A stretch of DNA of 42,500 nucleotides, from the NCBI GenBank assembly GCA_963170055.1, contig CAUJGJ010000318.1:195701-238200 (forward strand), read 5' to 3'. Position numbers and translations under genes: made by a program. Source of the DNA: Halisarca cf. caerulea. Its lineage: Eukaryota; Porifera; Demospongiae; Chondrillida; Halisarcidae. Below are positions 10,509-21,645 of the stretch, piece by piece. The notes beneath the pieces were generated by a model. The model was not told the origin of the DNA. It saw nothing but the letters and a program-made list of their open reading frames with translations, and did not search any database. How positions within the stretch are numbered: position 1 is the stretch's first letter; each line of letters starts with the position of its first letter.

Positions 10509-13500
10509 ATGGACCATCAGTGTTGCTGTTTTTGTAACAAATCGTACAGAAGTCTAGGAAACCACTATAAGGGTTGTCCAGAAAGGAATGGAGCAGACTA
10601 CCAACATCTGTTGGCTAAGGGTACTTTGGCCAACAAGTCCAGGGCCAAATCAAGGAAACAGCCCTGTCCTAAGTGTGGGAAGATGTTCATCCGGCTTGAG
10701 ACTCACCTCAGACGAAATGCTGCATGTAAGGATGTTCCTATCCCAGAAGACCATACTGATACAGCACCAGTTAGCATTCATCCTACTCCTGTGCCACCCT
10801 TAGTCCCACCTACTACTAGTGCCAACCCCAATCCCATGGCATCCTACCCCCCACGAACACCTACTCTCCTCCCTCGTGCTAAGCTTCCTTCCACTCCCGA
10901 ACAGTGGGCTGAGGTGGACCACTACATTCAGATCAGCATCACTCCAGTTGTGTTCCTTCAAGCAGATTTGAATGCCATGCATCAAGTCATCACCCATGGC
11001 TTGTACTCATTCCTGGTTTCCAGATTTGGAACAATGCCTAGGAGTAAACATCGTCAACACCTCCGACGTGATAATTGGACAGTAGCCAAGAGGAATGCTA
11101 TGGAGATTGTAACTGAAGAGAAGAGGCAGGCAAAGAAGGAACTACGCCTTCTGAGGAGGAGTGGTTCTTCACCCGCTAATGTGAAGTTGCTGGCTGACAA
11201 ATTCTATCATCTCGTTCGCAAGCACAACAAGCTAGCCAAGGAGGCAAGACAACTCTCTGCAAAGGCCTCTGCTAAGCAGATGAGAAGGCAATGTCATCGT
11301 GACATTCACAAGTTCTGCAGGCATGTCCTGGATGATGACAATGTCACAGCCACCAAGCCTTCCTTCAGTAAGCAGTGTGCAGAGGAGTACTTCTCCAGAG
11401 TATACTCAGCCACTCCTAGAGCATTCAACCATCCTGAGTGGATGCCTGCATGCCCCTCCCCTTCCATCCCCATGTGCACCACTCCTTTCACTGAGGAGGA
11501 GATTTGCAGTGTCATCTCTGGTCTAAAATCTTCATCTGCACCCAGTCCTGTGGACCAGATACCATACACCATCTTCAAGAAGTGTCCTTCTCTCCTGCCT
11601 GCTCTGGTGCACATGTACAACTGCTGCTGGACTACCCAGACTGTTCCTTCAGCATGGAAAGTTGGCATAGTACACCTACTGGGCAAGAAGAAGGCACCGG
11701 ATGATCCCTCCAATCCTTCCAACTTCCGCCCCATCGCCCTCACATCCTGTGTGAGCAAGGTGTTCACCAGCCTGGTGAAGAGAAGGTGGTTGGCCTACAT
11801 GGTTGACAATGGCTTCCTCAATACTGCCACCCAGAAAGCCTTTGTTGATGGTGTACCTGGTTGCTCCGAACATCACCTGAAGATGCTGTCCATCATTCGA
11901 GAGGCTCAGAGAAGGCGGAAGTCCCTCTGTGTCTGTTGGCTTGACCTGGCAAATGCATTCGGTAGTGTACATCATGACTTGATCACCTTCTCATTGGCAC
12001 ACTACCACGCTCCTCCTCAGCTGATCCATCTTGTGTCCAGCCTCTACAGCGGGCTGTCAGCAGTAGTCTCTACTGATGCATGGACCACCAACCCCATCCA
12101 CCTTCAGCTGGGGGTCTACCAGGGTGACCCTCTGTCGGTCATCATCTTCAACACTGTGATGAACACCCTGGTGGACTCCATCACTCAGCGTTGCTCTCAC
12201 CTCGGCTACAGCCTCAACTCCACCTCTAGCAAAGTCAACCTCTTGCAATATGCTGATGACACCTCACTCATCGGCGATGGACCTGCCTCTTGCCAGCACC
12301 TTCTTGGAGTCACGGAATCCTGGCTATCTTGGTCTGGGATGCAGGCTAATGTCCCCAAATGTGTGAGTGTTGCCATCAAAGCCTCCACAGGGAAGGCCTA
12401 TGATCCCAACCTCCAGCTAAGTGATGAGTGCATTCCATACCTTGGCAACACCACCTTCCACTTCCTTGGTGCACCAGTGGCTATCCACTCTACAGAGACC
12501 GAGTCCAGGGAAAACCTCATAGCCAAGTTGTCATCCATGCTGCAGAAGGTTGATGAGGTACCCATCACCCGCCAGCAGAAACTGAAAGTTTTCAAGGTTG
12601 CCATCTGTCCAAGACTGACGTGGGACTTCTCCATCTCTGACCTTCCTATCTCGTGGCTGGAAAACCAACTCCAGCCAATTGCCACTAGATTCCTGAAGAG
12701 ATGGAGTGGGCTAGCCAGGCCAGCAGACCCCAACAGGCTCTTCTTGCCGAAAGCCAACGGGGGACTGGAGCTCCCCCACTTAGTCACCACGTACAAGAAG
12801 ATTCACGTTGCCAAAGCTGGGTCTTATATGTACTCTGGTGACTCTGTTGTGAGAGCCATTGCCACAGTGAACACCCTCCGTGAGTCCCAGCTTCATCGCT
12901 CCTGCTTCAATCCTCACCAAGAGGTGATGGAAGTGATGCAGGATGATCCTGGAGCATCCAGGAAATATGTAGTCTCGCATGTCAAAGCCAAGATCAATGC
13001 CACAGACACAGCAGCCAGACTTGCCCACACCAGCAGGCTTCAGGTTCAGGGACTAACAGTGAGGGAATTTTCAGGACATGTAGGCCAGAACTGGTCCAAG
13101 GCCATCTCAAGTCTCCCAGAGTGGCACTTCAAGTTTGCCCTCAATTCAGTGACGGACACTCTTCCACACAACGCCAACCTGTTCAAGTGGAAGAAGCTGT
13201 CCTCATCGAAGTGTCAACTCTGTGGAGAGCATCAGTCTCTGGCCCATGTTCTGAATGCTTGCCAGAAGGCACTTGCCCTGCGTCGCTACAGTGCCAGACA
13301 TGACGATGTCCTTCAAGTCATCACAAACTTCGCCTGTCGCCTTCTGCCTGAGGGGATGCACATCATTGCAGACCTACCTGGGATGCAGTACGCCTTCCCT
13401 CAGGACATCGCCACCACTGACCTCCGACCAGACATCGTCATCTGGGACAGTCACGTCATCTACCTTGTGGAATTGACTGTCCCTTTTGAGACTAACATAG

Positions 13501-13748
13501 ATGATGCAGCTGTGAGGAAAGTCCACCGGTACCGTGATCTCCGTGACACCTGTGCACTCACGTGTTCAGCTTCCATCGTCACTTTGGAGGTTGGCTCAAG
13601 GGGCTTCCTCTATGTGGAGGGGTTTCAGAAGCTGTATCGACTGTTGCGAGCCAAACAGCGAGACATTCACAACTTTGAACTTGAATTAGTTAGGCATGTC
13701 ATTGTGTCATCGTACAATGTGTGGTGCAAGCGCAATTGGTGTGTTTAA
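10509..13748 (+). CDS. Reverse transcriptase with zinc fingers and restriction-like endonuclease (R2-like architecture)
   Basis: Intact 1079-residue frame. The N-terminus has two zinc-finger-like motifs: C-x2-C-x9-H-x4-C (about residues 7-23) and CPKCGKMFIRLETHLRRNAAC-type (about 53-73). The RT palm follows, with FRPIAL (about 406), motif A WLDLANAFGSV (catalytic Asp 479), motif B QGDPLS (538) and motif C YADD (581-584). Near the C-terminus are a C-x2-C-x7-H-x4-C knuckle (902-918), then RPDIVIW (PD at 974-975) and VELTVPFE (Glu 988). These are the signature of the PD-(D/E)XK restriction-like endonuclease used by R2/NeSL-type non-LTR elements. No APE or GIY-YIG domain is present. It would nick target DNA and prime cDNA synthesis there. 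The start is the first ATG at the zinc fingers. The unusual point is the setting: long terminal inverted repeats on both sides. Confidence 0.92.
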   Translation: MDHQCCCFCNKSYRSLGNHYKGCPERNGADYQHLLAKGTLANKSRAKSRKQPCPKCGKMFIRLETHLRRNAACKDVPIPEDHTDTAPVSIHPTPVPPLVPPTTSANPNPMASYPPRTPTLLPRAKLPSTPEQWAEVDHYIQISITPVVFLQADLNAMHQVITHGLYSFLVSRFGTMPRSKHRQHLRRDNWTVAKRNAMEIVTEEKRQAKKELRLLRRSGSSPANVKLLADKFYHLVRKHNKLAKEARQLSAKASAKQMRRQCHRDIHKFCRHVLDDDNVTATKPSFSKQCAEEYFSRVYSATPRAFNHPEWMPACPSPSIPMCTTPFTEEEICSVISGLKSSSAPSPVDQIPYTIFKKCPSLLPALVHMYNCCWTTQTVPSAWKVGIVHLLGKKKAPDDPSNPSNFRPIALTSCVSKVFTSLVKRRWLAYMVDNGFLNTATQKAFVDGVPGCSEHHLKMLSIIREAQRRRKSLCVCWLDLANAFGSVHHDLITFSLAHYHAPPQLIHLVSSLYSGLSAVVSTDAWTTNPIHLQLGVYQGDPLSVIIFNTVMNTLVDSITQRCSHLGYSLNSTSSKVNLLQYADDTSLIGDGPASCQHLLGVTESWLSWSGMQANVPKCVSVAIKASTGKAYDPNLQLSDECIPYLGNTTFHFLGAPVAIHSTETESRENLIAKLSSMLQKVDEVPITRQQKLKVFKVAICPRLTWDFSISDLPISWLENQLQPIATRFLKRWSGLARPADPNRLFLPKANGGLELPHLVTTYKKIHVAKAGSYMYSGDSVVRAIATVNTLRESQLHRSCFNPHQEVMEVMQDDPGASRKYVVSHVKAKINATDTAARLAHTSRLQVQGLTVREFSGHVGQNWSKAISSLPEWHFKFALNSVTDTLPHNANLFKWKKLSSSKCQLCGEHQSLAHVLNACQKALALRRYSARHDDVLQVITNFACRLLPEGMHIIADLPGMQYAFPQDIATTDLRPDIVIWDSHVIYLVELTVPFETNIDDAAVRKVHRYRDLRDTCALTCSASIVTLEVGSRGFLYVEGFQKLYRLLRAKQRDIHNFELELVRHVIVSSYNVWCKRNWCV

Positions 13749-14040
13749 ACCACTTGTATCATGTATGTCTCTGCATGGTTGCTCTGCTAGTCCCCACTAT
13801 TTTTTTTTCTTTTCTCATCTCGTTCTTCGCATGCCTCGTAACTATTTGCCTACGGGTCACTTAACCATACTGTGCATGTTTGTCTACAGAACATTGTTGG
13901 CAGTGTTAAGTGTACCTCCCTTGTCACCAATAACTCTAGTTTAGGATTTTTTTTCTTTTTTTTTTCTTGTATGCATGCCTACCAGTCTTCAGTACTGGCA
14001 TTTTCTTTCTAATAATGATGGGTGACATGTGAAAAAAAAA

Positions 14041-14066
14041 GTGTGTGTGTGTGCGTGCGTGTTGTG

Positions 14067-14132
<66 letters not shown>

Positions 14133-14145
14133 CGTGCGTGGTGTG

Positions 14146-14224
<79 letters not shown>

Positions 14225-14235
14225 ATGTGTGTGTA

Positions 14236-14296
<61 letters not shown>

Positions 14297-14300
14297 TGTG

Positions 14301-14385
<85 letters not shown>

Positions 14386-14396
14386 ATGTGTGTGTA

Positions 14397-14453
<57 letters not shown>

Positions 14454-14467
14454 TGTGCATGTGTGCG

Positions 14468-14540
<73 letters not shown>

Positions 14541-14560
14541 ACCTGTGGATGTGTGCATGT
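14041..14560. repeat. Long (TG)n microsatellite with higher-order repeat
   Basis: About 520 bp of TG broken by GCATG, TACACG and TAGTGTGCATG variants. TGCATGTGTGTGTACACG occurs at about 14222 and 14384, and TAGTGTGCATG at about 14294 and 14451, so a block of about 160 bp has been duplicated. Open frames through it on both strands are artefacts. Confidence 0.9.
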
Positions 14561-14706
14561 GTTTGTGTGTGACACTGTGCAGGTGTGTGTGTAGGAGTGT
14601 ATAGGTGTGTATGTACGTATGCATGTGCATGTGTATGTATGTGTGTGTGTTTGTTGGTGTGTGTGCACAGCATGCATACACACTGTGACACACACAGGTA
14701 CACAAC

Positions 14707-14707
<1 letters not shown>

Positions 14708-14776
<69 letters not shown>
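14708..14776. repeat. (CA)n microsatellite
   Basis: About 34 CA units. It lies in inverted orientation to the TG tract 150 bp upstream, so the two can fold together. Confidence 0.95.
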
Positions 14777-14777
<1 letters not shown>

Positions 14778-14879
14778 TCGTATTATGTTGAAAGTGATTA
14801 AGACATCTTTTAGAAGCTGTTGCGGTAACTGTGCTGCACCTAGTAAGACCCATTAAAGCATTACTTTGCATTCACACTG

Positions 14880-15244
14880 GAGGTCTTTAAAAATAAGTTC
14901 CTTGCACGACTAAGCAGCTTCGACCAGTCTAACACGCGCCAATCTCCTGCAAAGTTTGTACCTGTATGTCCATTCTGTGGTTCGCACGTGACTATGATCT
15001 TCTGGACATTCTAACATGGCTCAAAAACGTTCGTAAGAGCAGTGAAACACGTTCATAGTGCAGTGCGCCCAGAAGACGGCAAACCCCGACAAGGAGTCAC
15101 GGTAAATCGCTCAGAAGTCGGCCAATCCCGCCGAGAAGTCGGTAAATCGCTCAGAAGTCGGCAAAGTCCGCTTGCTTGTCGGTATTTCCGTTATAATGGC
15201 GGAAGTTGGGAGCGCTTCGGAAAGTAGCCTTCTCGGCCACCATA
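14880..15244 (-). repeat. Right terminal inverted repeat of the RT unit
   Basis: Complement of 9931-10301, diverged by scattered substitutions and one extra segment (TCTGGACATTCTAAC near 15000). It ends in TCTCGGCCACCATA followed by the CCTTCC duplication. Confidence 0.85.
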
Positions 15245-15325
15245 CCTTCCATGTATCCAAGCATACGTAATCATAATTTATGCACTTTGATGTACAAATT
15301 TTGAATTACAGTCAGTGACTACTGA

Positions 15326-15530
15326 CAGTGAAACCTCTATTAAAGGACACCTATAAATTGTGCAGCCAATAGACACCACTGCTCTGCCCCATTTGACATC
15401 CCTCACATTGACATGTGTATATAATACAAAACCTTCATAAACTGCACAGTTAATGGTGGTCCCAAGAGTGTCTTTTGATGGCCTCCAACTTGACATTAGG
15501 CCCATTACATATTCTCACTATAAAGGACGG
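15326..15530. mobile_element. TA-type MITE fragment
   Basis: CAGTGAAACCTCTATTAAAG followed by GACACC is a typical pogo-type end. The rest (GTGGTCCCAAGAGTGTCTTT) is similar to the bodies of related MITEs, but no matching right end was found. Confidence 0.4.
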
Positions 15531-16369
15531 GTGGGATGAATGAGGTCCACCTAAACTGAAGCAATCCTTGAAAGCAGCAATAACTTCATATAGTGCTGCT
15601 TTCGAGGATTGCTGTGGTTCTAGGTGGAAGCTTCAAATTCATCTGCTTGAGATGTACACCAGGTGGAAGCTTCAAGAATAATGCAATGCCGTGCAAGGAG
15701 CAATCTGTATTTATGCAGATATATAATCTTTCATTTTATGAAAGGCCATCTTATTTGGAAGCAGAGATTTCTCCCTGGGTGGCCATTTGCAGTGGATGGG
15801 AACCGAGTACTATACACTATAATTGAGCAAGCTGGATTTCTCATCGATCGGTGGCTGCAGGAAACATTGCTGAGACCAAGCCACGCGCTTCAAAAACAAG
15901 CTTCTTGCTACATAGGCCTAAGCTTTATCATCATTTGAACCTCCTGCCCATTGCAATTCTTCATGGAATAGAGGCTGTACGCTCCATAGGTCTATCCCAC
16001 TAGGTATTGTGTACGCGGACGGGTCTCGTTCATTTAGTACTCAATGCTGTGTCGTTTAGGAACAAATGTAGGCTGGACCCATCACTTGTCCTTCTAGAAC
16101 ACAACGCTACTACGCAAGTCTTAGGCATCGATTTTGTTCAGCTATTATACCCCTTCGATTACCTCGCTTTTGACCAGTACGATCTTGTTGTCCAGTAGGG
16201 AGTGACATCACACGGAACTGTTATACACATCATTTCCGAAATGGCGACTTCAAGCAAGGCGTCGACCGGAAGTTTACAATTTTCTTGCAAATGAAAGATG
16301 TGGAGTCACTCTTTTGCTGATTACTGGTTATTAGGTAGTCATATCTATCTTTTGAGGCCAACTTGTATG
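15531..16369. other. Residual sequence of the TTAA transposon, no gene recognised
   Basis: This is the part between the inner insertions and the right end. Short + frames (15593-15826 and 15663-15938) overlap. The latter gives 91 residues with no motif I recognise. It may hold decayed coding sequence of the host transposon. Confidence 0.3.
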
Positions 16370-16390
16370 AACGTGTCAGTGGCCCTTTAA

Positions 16391-16850
16391 GGTTACAGTT
16401 GTTAGCGGGTACTAATTTTAGCGTTTTTCAGTTGCCAATATTTGGCGGGCATTTATTCTAGTGATTTAATAGCATTTTTGTACCAAATCTGTAGTTAGCA
16501 ATTTTGGAAATGTTACCACTACCAATGCTGGGTACCCAATCCTTTTCCAATTCTTTTCTAACTTACCATTTCTAATATGTTACAATCCAATGATTCTTTT
16601 AAACTTTACAGTCATGTATATGGTTCACTGTTTGCTGCATGGACTTTGTGTAGATTTTACTTCTGTTCGGAGCTACCATTTTCTCCTGTGCCGTACACAG
16701 TACATCCATAGAAATTGCACAATACAAAATATAAGCATGTACATTCATTGGCAGGTATAATTGTTAGCATACAGGCACTAAAGATAGCGAATTTGAGACT
16801 CTTCGCTATTTCACTAAAGTTAGTACCCGCTATAACATTTGTAACCATAA
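16391..16850. mobile_element. Inverted-ended element with GGTTACA ends
   Basis: GGTTACAGTTGTTAGCGGGT at the left is inverted relative to ACCCGCTATAACATTTGTAACC at the right, and the next block (ACTAATTTTAGC / CACTAAAGTTAGT) also pairs. About 460 bp, directly abutting the TTAA of the preceding transposon. Noncoding; superfamily not assigned. Confidence 0.6.
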
Positions 16851-18199
16851 AGGGGACCTGATACCAAAAACAAGTTGTGCTCAAAAATGCATGTACGGAT
16901 ATATGTAAAAGTATCTTTGGTGATGATCATTTTCCTATTTGTGGCTTAATTAAGGAGTTATTCTAGCTCATAGAGTCAAAAAAGGCCCTGTGATATCACC
17001 ATTTCAAGCACCATGTTTTCTTTGCCGACGATGTCAAATGATACAATTGGTAGCATCCTACCATTCGCGAAGTATGGGACTCACTGTCAAATTCAACCAA
17101 AACTATATGCTGTATTTGGCTGTGAGAGCAGCAGTAGCGGATTTCACCCAGTAAAACTTTTGATCATTTCCCTGTGAAGTATTCGCAGTAATTTAAGTGG
17201 CAGCGAGCCAATCGAAAGCTAAAAAAGTACACTTTGTCTAATGCTGCTTGTAAGTGTCCTCCTATAGGCTCCTACCTCCCTGTTTGGCTACTCAGAAGTA
17301 CTTCTAGTTTAAGCAGCCATTCCAACAATATTTTTATTGGCTTTGTCGTTCATCCAGTGAACAGCGTCCCACAGGAAGAGTACTGCAGCCAAATGCTAAG
17401 TTAAACCATAGACAATTGTTACGATTGATTTGTCGTTAAGTGGAGATGGCACGATTTGTCAAAATAGTTTTAAAGGCAATTTGTACCAATTTTCTTTCTG
17501 AATCAGTAATTTTAAGAACTGAGCTTTTGTATCTTATGCAATATGAATACAGTATGACTGTACAATAAGGCATAATTGCTTTCTAAGTCTTCAGTGAGTG
17601 CTTAAAGTAAACAATCTGAATTGCTGGACAGTCTTGTGTACAAGCTATATGCACTAGTACATAAAATGAGGCAGTAGTATATATGACTATGCATTAAACT
17701 AAGTAATATGGGTTCATAACCTACTTCAGTCATACTTACCAAAGTCTCGGGCAGTACTGTCAACAAGAAATACTGCTTGAAAGTATGTGTGAGCAACAAT
17801 GCATGAGAAAGCACTCTTTGTGAAAATGATGAAATACTATTGTGTCAATGACCACAAAAAGCAGTACATTTAGGCTGATTTTTTGCAAAAACACAACGGT
17901 ACGCTCAAATCGCTCCCTCTAATGATTGCAATAATGCGCTGTTTGTCAATAAAGCTGAAATCGTCTTATTCGTGCCATTATCTACGGTTAAAAAGTGCTT
18001 CCAAGTTGCATAGCCATGCATATCCCTTCTGTACAAACAACCAACAAGATGCTATCATGCAATGATGCATTTTTTTTCTGATGTCATGACCGCAATAAAA
18101 CAGGGCACTCGAGAGGCAGAAGTTTGAGGTCTCCATGCATAGAACTTAAAATCAATAATGATCACAAGCAAGTTTATAAGACTGTTGTAAATGTGTACT

Positions 18200-18490
18200 G
18201 TATAATGTGCTGCACATGCGGGATGTAGGAATTTGCACAGTGTGCACTCAGTCCAACTAAACTCAGTCTAGCCCTATACCTGTCTAGCCTCATGTATGTG
18301 TAGCCATATGCTAGTCTAGCCCTATGCCTGTCTTGCCCTTAGCCCACCTAGCCCTGTATCGGTTTTGCAACTTACCCTTGTTCCAAGTGTTTTTGGAGAA
18401 TCTTTCAAATTTTGATAATGCCTTTTTGCATGATCCTGTGTCAATCGTACATCCTTTTACCATTTTAAAATGGCTTTTATGCACCCTTAT
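18200..18490. repeat. Foldback family, single arm (copy D)
   Basis: It reads TGCGGGATGTAGGAATTTGC at the inner end and CCATTTTAAAATGG then TATGCACCCTTA at the outer end, like the right arm of copy C but with an extra CTAGCCCTATxxCxGTCTAG block repeated three times. No left arm is present. Confidence 0.7.
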
Positions 18491-18900
18491 TTTATCGTTT
18501 AGTAACATCAAAAGGAAGTCAAAAATTTTAATGTCAGTTCCCTTTCAAGGTATATTCTAATGCTTTCCACCAAATATGATGCCAATTCCCATCCCATATT
18601 CAATAATGAAGATTCTATGGTGATCCACCCTTGAGGTGGATTCATTGGTCACTGACCTACAATATTATATAGGCTGAGCTATTATAATGTTCCTACTATA
18701 ACACTCTCTAACAACCCCGTACACAGGTCTATAGAGATCACAATTAATGCATATGATATACTTGCCAATTAAGTAGAAAGTTAATTTGCTGCATGTATAA
18801 TAATCATGCATCATTTAATGCCATTTTCATAATGGAATTGTTAATTATGCTCAATATTATTATGCCATTCTTATACTCCACATGCAATGCTGTACTTCAG

Positions 18901-19004
18901 AACCAGGGATAGAAATGTTTACTATGTGACATCTCGTTCAATACGTCGATGTTCTCAGCACTGTTGTAGTGGATACGAAGGAACTGCACCGAGCACCTGT
19001 AGAC
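18901..19004 (+). CDS. Exon 3: C-terminal half of EMI-like module
   Basis: Acceptor CTTCAG, donor GTGAGT; enters in phase 2 and leaves in phase 1. It encodes TRDRNVYYVTSRSIRRCSQ, then the HCCSGYEGTAPSTC motif. The adjacent cysteines followed by G-Y-x-G match the end of EMI domains. Joining to exon 2 needs exactly one base, completing a Lys codon. From here on all exons are in phase 1. Confidence 0.8.
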
Positions 19005-19408
19005 GTGAGTTTCTGTTGATCACTTCAGTCTATACAGCATCTCATAATACTTTACAGTTTAAATGTTTCAAACAGCCTACAGTAGTATCTTCAATTGTTT
19101 TTGTGATCGAGCACCCACAGCATACCTGACTTAACTTACAAACAAACTAATTTAGACGTTACCATAATAGGTGACTTTAGCTAGCACAATATTCAGCTAC
19201 TTTGTTATACCATTAGGGCTGCACCATGCAATAGAAACAAATAATTCGAGTTAATTAAAAACTAGTGGGGGTTGCCATCCCATGTACACACTTGAATCAC
19301 TTGCAAAGCAATAGAGGGTGATTCTACAGCTGAACATTCATCAAGCATGAATGCTTTGTGAGTCATTGATAATTGTTTTGAAAACATTGCCAAGTTCATT
19401 CCTGTATA

Positions 19409-19961
19409 GAGCTTATGTGTTTGACGTTACACTTTTGACGTGACATCACACTTCCGAGTGGCAAGAATGTACACGCAAGGATAGAGAATATCCTTTCTTT
19501 TGATTCTAACTGAACGTTCAGCCAGAATATCCAAAATTTGATCGAGGGCTGCTATAGAAACAAAGATAGCTATCTCCTAAAAAAGACGCTAAAGGTAAGT
19601 TTTTGATTTTGCTGAATAGCATCATTACGTGACCATTATTGTTGTCAAATCTTGATCTCTAGCATTTCTGTCTCGTATTCAGTACAACTGTATGGTTGAA
19701 ATCTGCATTGAGTGATTGCAAAGAGACCGGGGGGGGGGGGGGGGGGCAAAAATATCGAAATTTACCTTTAGCATCTTTCTAAGGACATAGTGATCTTTGT
19801 TTCTAATGTGGGATATAGCAGTTGCCTATTTAATTTTTGGATATTCCGATTGAGCGTTCAGTTATAATCGAAAGAAGGGATATTCTCTATCCTTGCGCTT
19901 GCTTTCTTGCCACTCGGAAGTGTGACGTCACGTCAAAAGTGTGACGTAAACGCATAAGCTC
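19409..19961. mobile_element. Long-TIR foldback element with TATA target duplication
   Basis: Ends GAGCTTATGxGTTTxACGTxACAC are inverted over about 110 bp (TGACGTxACATCACACTTCC, GGATAGAGAATATCC). TATA flanks both sides (19405-19408 and 19962-19965). Removing the element and one TATA restores the sequence seen in the related foldback at 26420-26435. The centre carries an 18-G run (19729-19746). Noncoding. Confidence 0.8.
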
Positions 19962-20095
19962 TATAAATTCAAATGTTCTATAACTATTATATAAATTCTC
20001 TTTATGTACGACTTTTTCAAATCTACACTTTCTATATCTTATCAGGTGAGCGTTACACCTCAGAGGTTCAAATCAAAACAATATATATATGTATG

Positions 20096-20099
<4 letters not shown>

Positions 20100-20161
<62 letters not shown>
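20100..20161. repeat. (TA)n microsatellite
   Basis: About 31 TA units at the centre of the foldback. Confidence 0.95.
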
Positions 20162-20164
<3 letters not shown>

Positions 20165-20194
20165 GATGCCTGCTCTTAAATATTCATATATTAT

Positions 20195-20942
<748 letters not shown>

Positions 20943-21000
20943 GGCTGCCATGCAGCCCCTATATTATTTTCATTGCGAATTCTGGAAATGCAGCGCTCTA

Positions 21001-21129
<129 letters not shown>

Positions 21130-21146
21130 TGAACTCGTCGTTGGCC

Positions 21147-21596
21147 AAGATGGCGGCCAACACATGGGAGATCATTGTTGAAGATCAGCTTGTAGTGACA
21201 TCTCAGTCGAAGAATTGGTCAATGGATGAGGCAGGGAATCGGTCGACAGATCAGACTTCCAGTGACTACCATCCCCATTGCTTGCTGCTTTCCATGGAAT
21301 GGGGAGTGTCCTTCTTTGCACCTTCTGCCTTTTCGGCTATTGCTTTTGGCGCTCCTCACCCATGGGTAGTCTGTCAAGCTAAGATAGAGCACAAAGAACA
21401 GTTGCTGGATCAGGCTTCCTTTTTCTACGTTGGCACTACCCTGGGTGAATTAAGGAGTGCGTTCTTCTTTGCACCTCTCGTCATTCTGGCATTTGCTGTT
21501 GGTGCCTCCTTGTATTTGCCTATGGACAGCTACGATGGGAAGAGAGCTTATACTTGCCTTGTCGATGACAGTAATTATAGGCCTAAGAACAATTAG
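21147..21596 (+). CDS. Unrecognised short open frame (about 149 codons)
   Basis: From ATG in the context AAGATGGCGGCC the frame reads [20 protein letters not shown] and stays open to 21596. It has a hydrophobic stretch near the end ([19 protein letters not shown]) that could be a membrane segment. I do not recognise it. It lies between a (TA)n tract and a MITE and may be a transposon remnant or a chance frame. Confidence 0.15.
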   Translation, partial: KMAANTWEIIVEDQLVVTSQSKNWSMDEAGNRSTDQTSSDYHPHCLLLSMEWGVSFFAPSAFSAIAFGAPHPWVVCQAKIEHKEQLLDQASFFYVGTTLGELRSAFFFAPLVILAFAVGASLYLPMDSYDGKRAYTCLVDDSNYRPKNN

Positions 21597-21645
21597 TGAC
21601 TTGTTGTTTATTAGAAGTGCTATTTATAATTGAGCTATGTATATA

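Larger units (their letters stand above)
9931..15244. mobile_element. 5.3-kb unit: RT/endonuclease gene between long terminal inverted repeats
   Basis: The outermost bases TATGGTGGCCGAGA (9931) and TCTCGGCCACCATA (ending 15244) are exact complements and begin inverted repeats of about 370 bp. CCTTCC lies directly outside both ends (9925-9930 and 15245-15250), the mark of a 6-bp target duplication. Inside are a 5' leader of about 200 bp, one intact 1079-codon + strand reading frame, and a 3' region with a long TG/CA microsatellite. Known restriction-like-endonuclease retroelements do not have inverted ends, so either an RT element entered a pre-existing foldback transposon, or RT and ends move as a unit. 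The reading frame is intact, unlike most of its neighbours, so it is young or was recently functional. Confidence 0.85.
6013..16386. mobile_element. TTAA-target DNA transposon, heavily interrupted
   Basis: Left end AGGGCCACTGACACGTT (6013-6029) is the exact complement of the right end AACGTGTCAGTGGCCCT (16370-16386). The right flank is TTAA (16387-16390); the left flank is TTAG (6009-6012), one change from TTAA. This target points to the piggyBac or Kolobok groups. Beyond the first 17 bases the ends diverge. The original element must have been far shorter: it now holds a LINE, a TTAA MITE with its own passenger, and the 5.3-kb RT unit. Remaining native sequence includes an acidic N-terminal start at 6232 and a Cys-Cys domain at about 8836-8990. 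Pairing of the ends rests on 17 exact bases plus the flanks, so I am fairly but not fully sure. Confidence 0.6.
5216..18900 (+). other. Intron 2 (13.7 kb, nested transposons)
   Basis: It contains the TA MITE at 5283, a (TA)n tract at 5622-5660, and the nested TTAA transposon complex of 6009-16390. A further inverted-ended element is at 16391-16850 and a foldback arm at 18200-18490. The stretches 5661-6008, 16851-18199 and 18491-18900 show nothing I can identify. Confidence 0.7.
19236..20162. repeat. TA-centred foldback, left half, split by a second foldback
   Basis: The left arm begins ATAATTCGAGTTAATTAAAA and runs through ACACTTGAATCACTTGCAAAG and GCTGAACATTCATCAAGC. It is the same family as 26224-26866. 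It is broken at 19408 by another element and resumes at 19966 with AATTCAAATG, reaching a (TA)n centre at 20100-20161. No right arm follows, so half the element is lost. Confidence 0.7.

Noticed and set aside
13936..14871. Open frames of up to 311 codons made of His-Thr or Cys-Val repeats
   Set aside because: They are translations of the TG/CA microsatellite, open in several frames and on both strands, with no non-repeat coding signal.
19729..19746. Run of 18 G as a regulatory quadruplex
   Set aside because: It sits at the centre of a foldback transposon in an intron; a homopolymer there needs no regulatory explanation.
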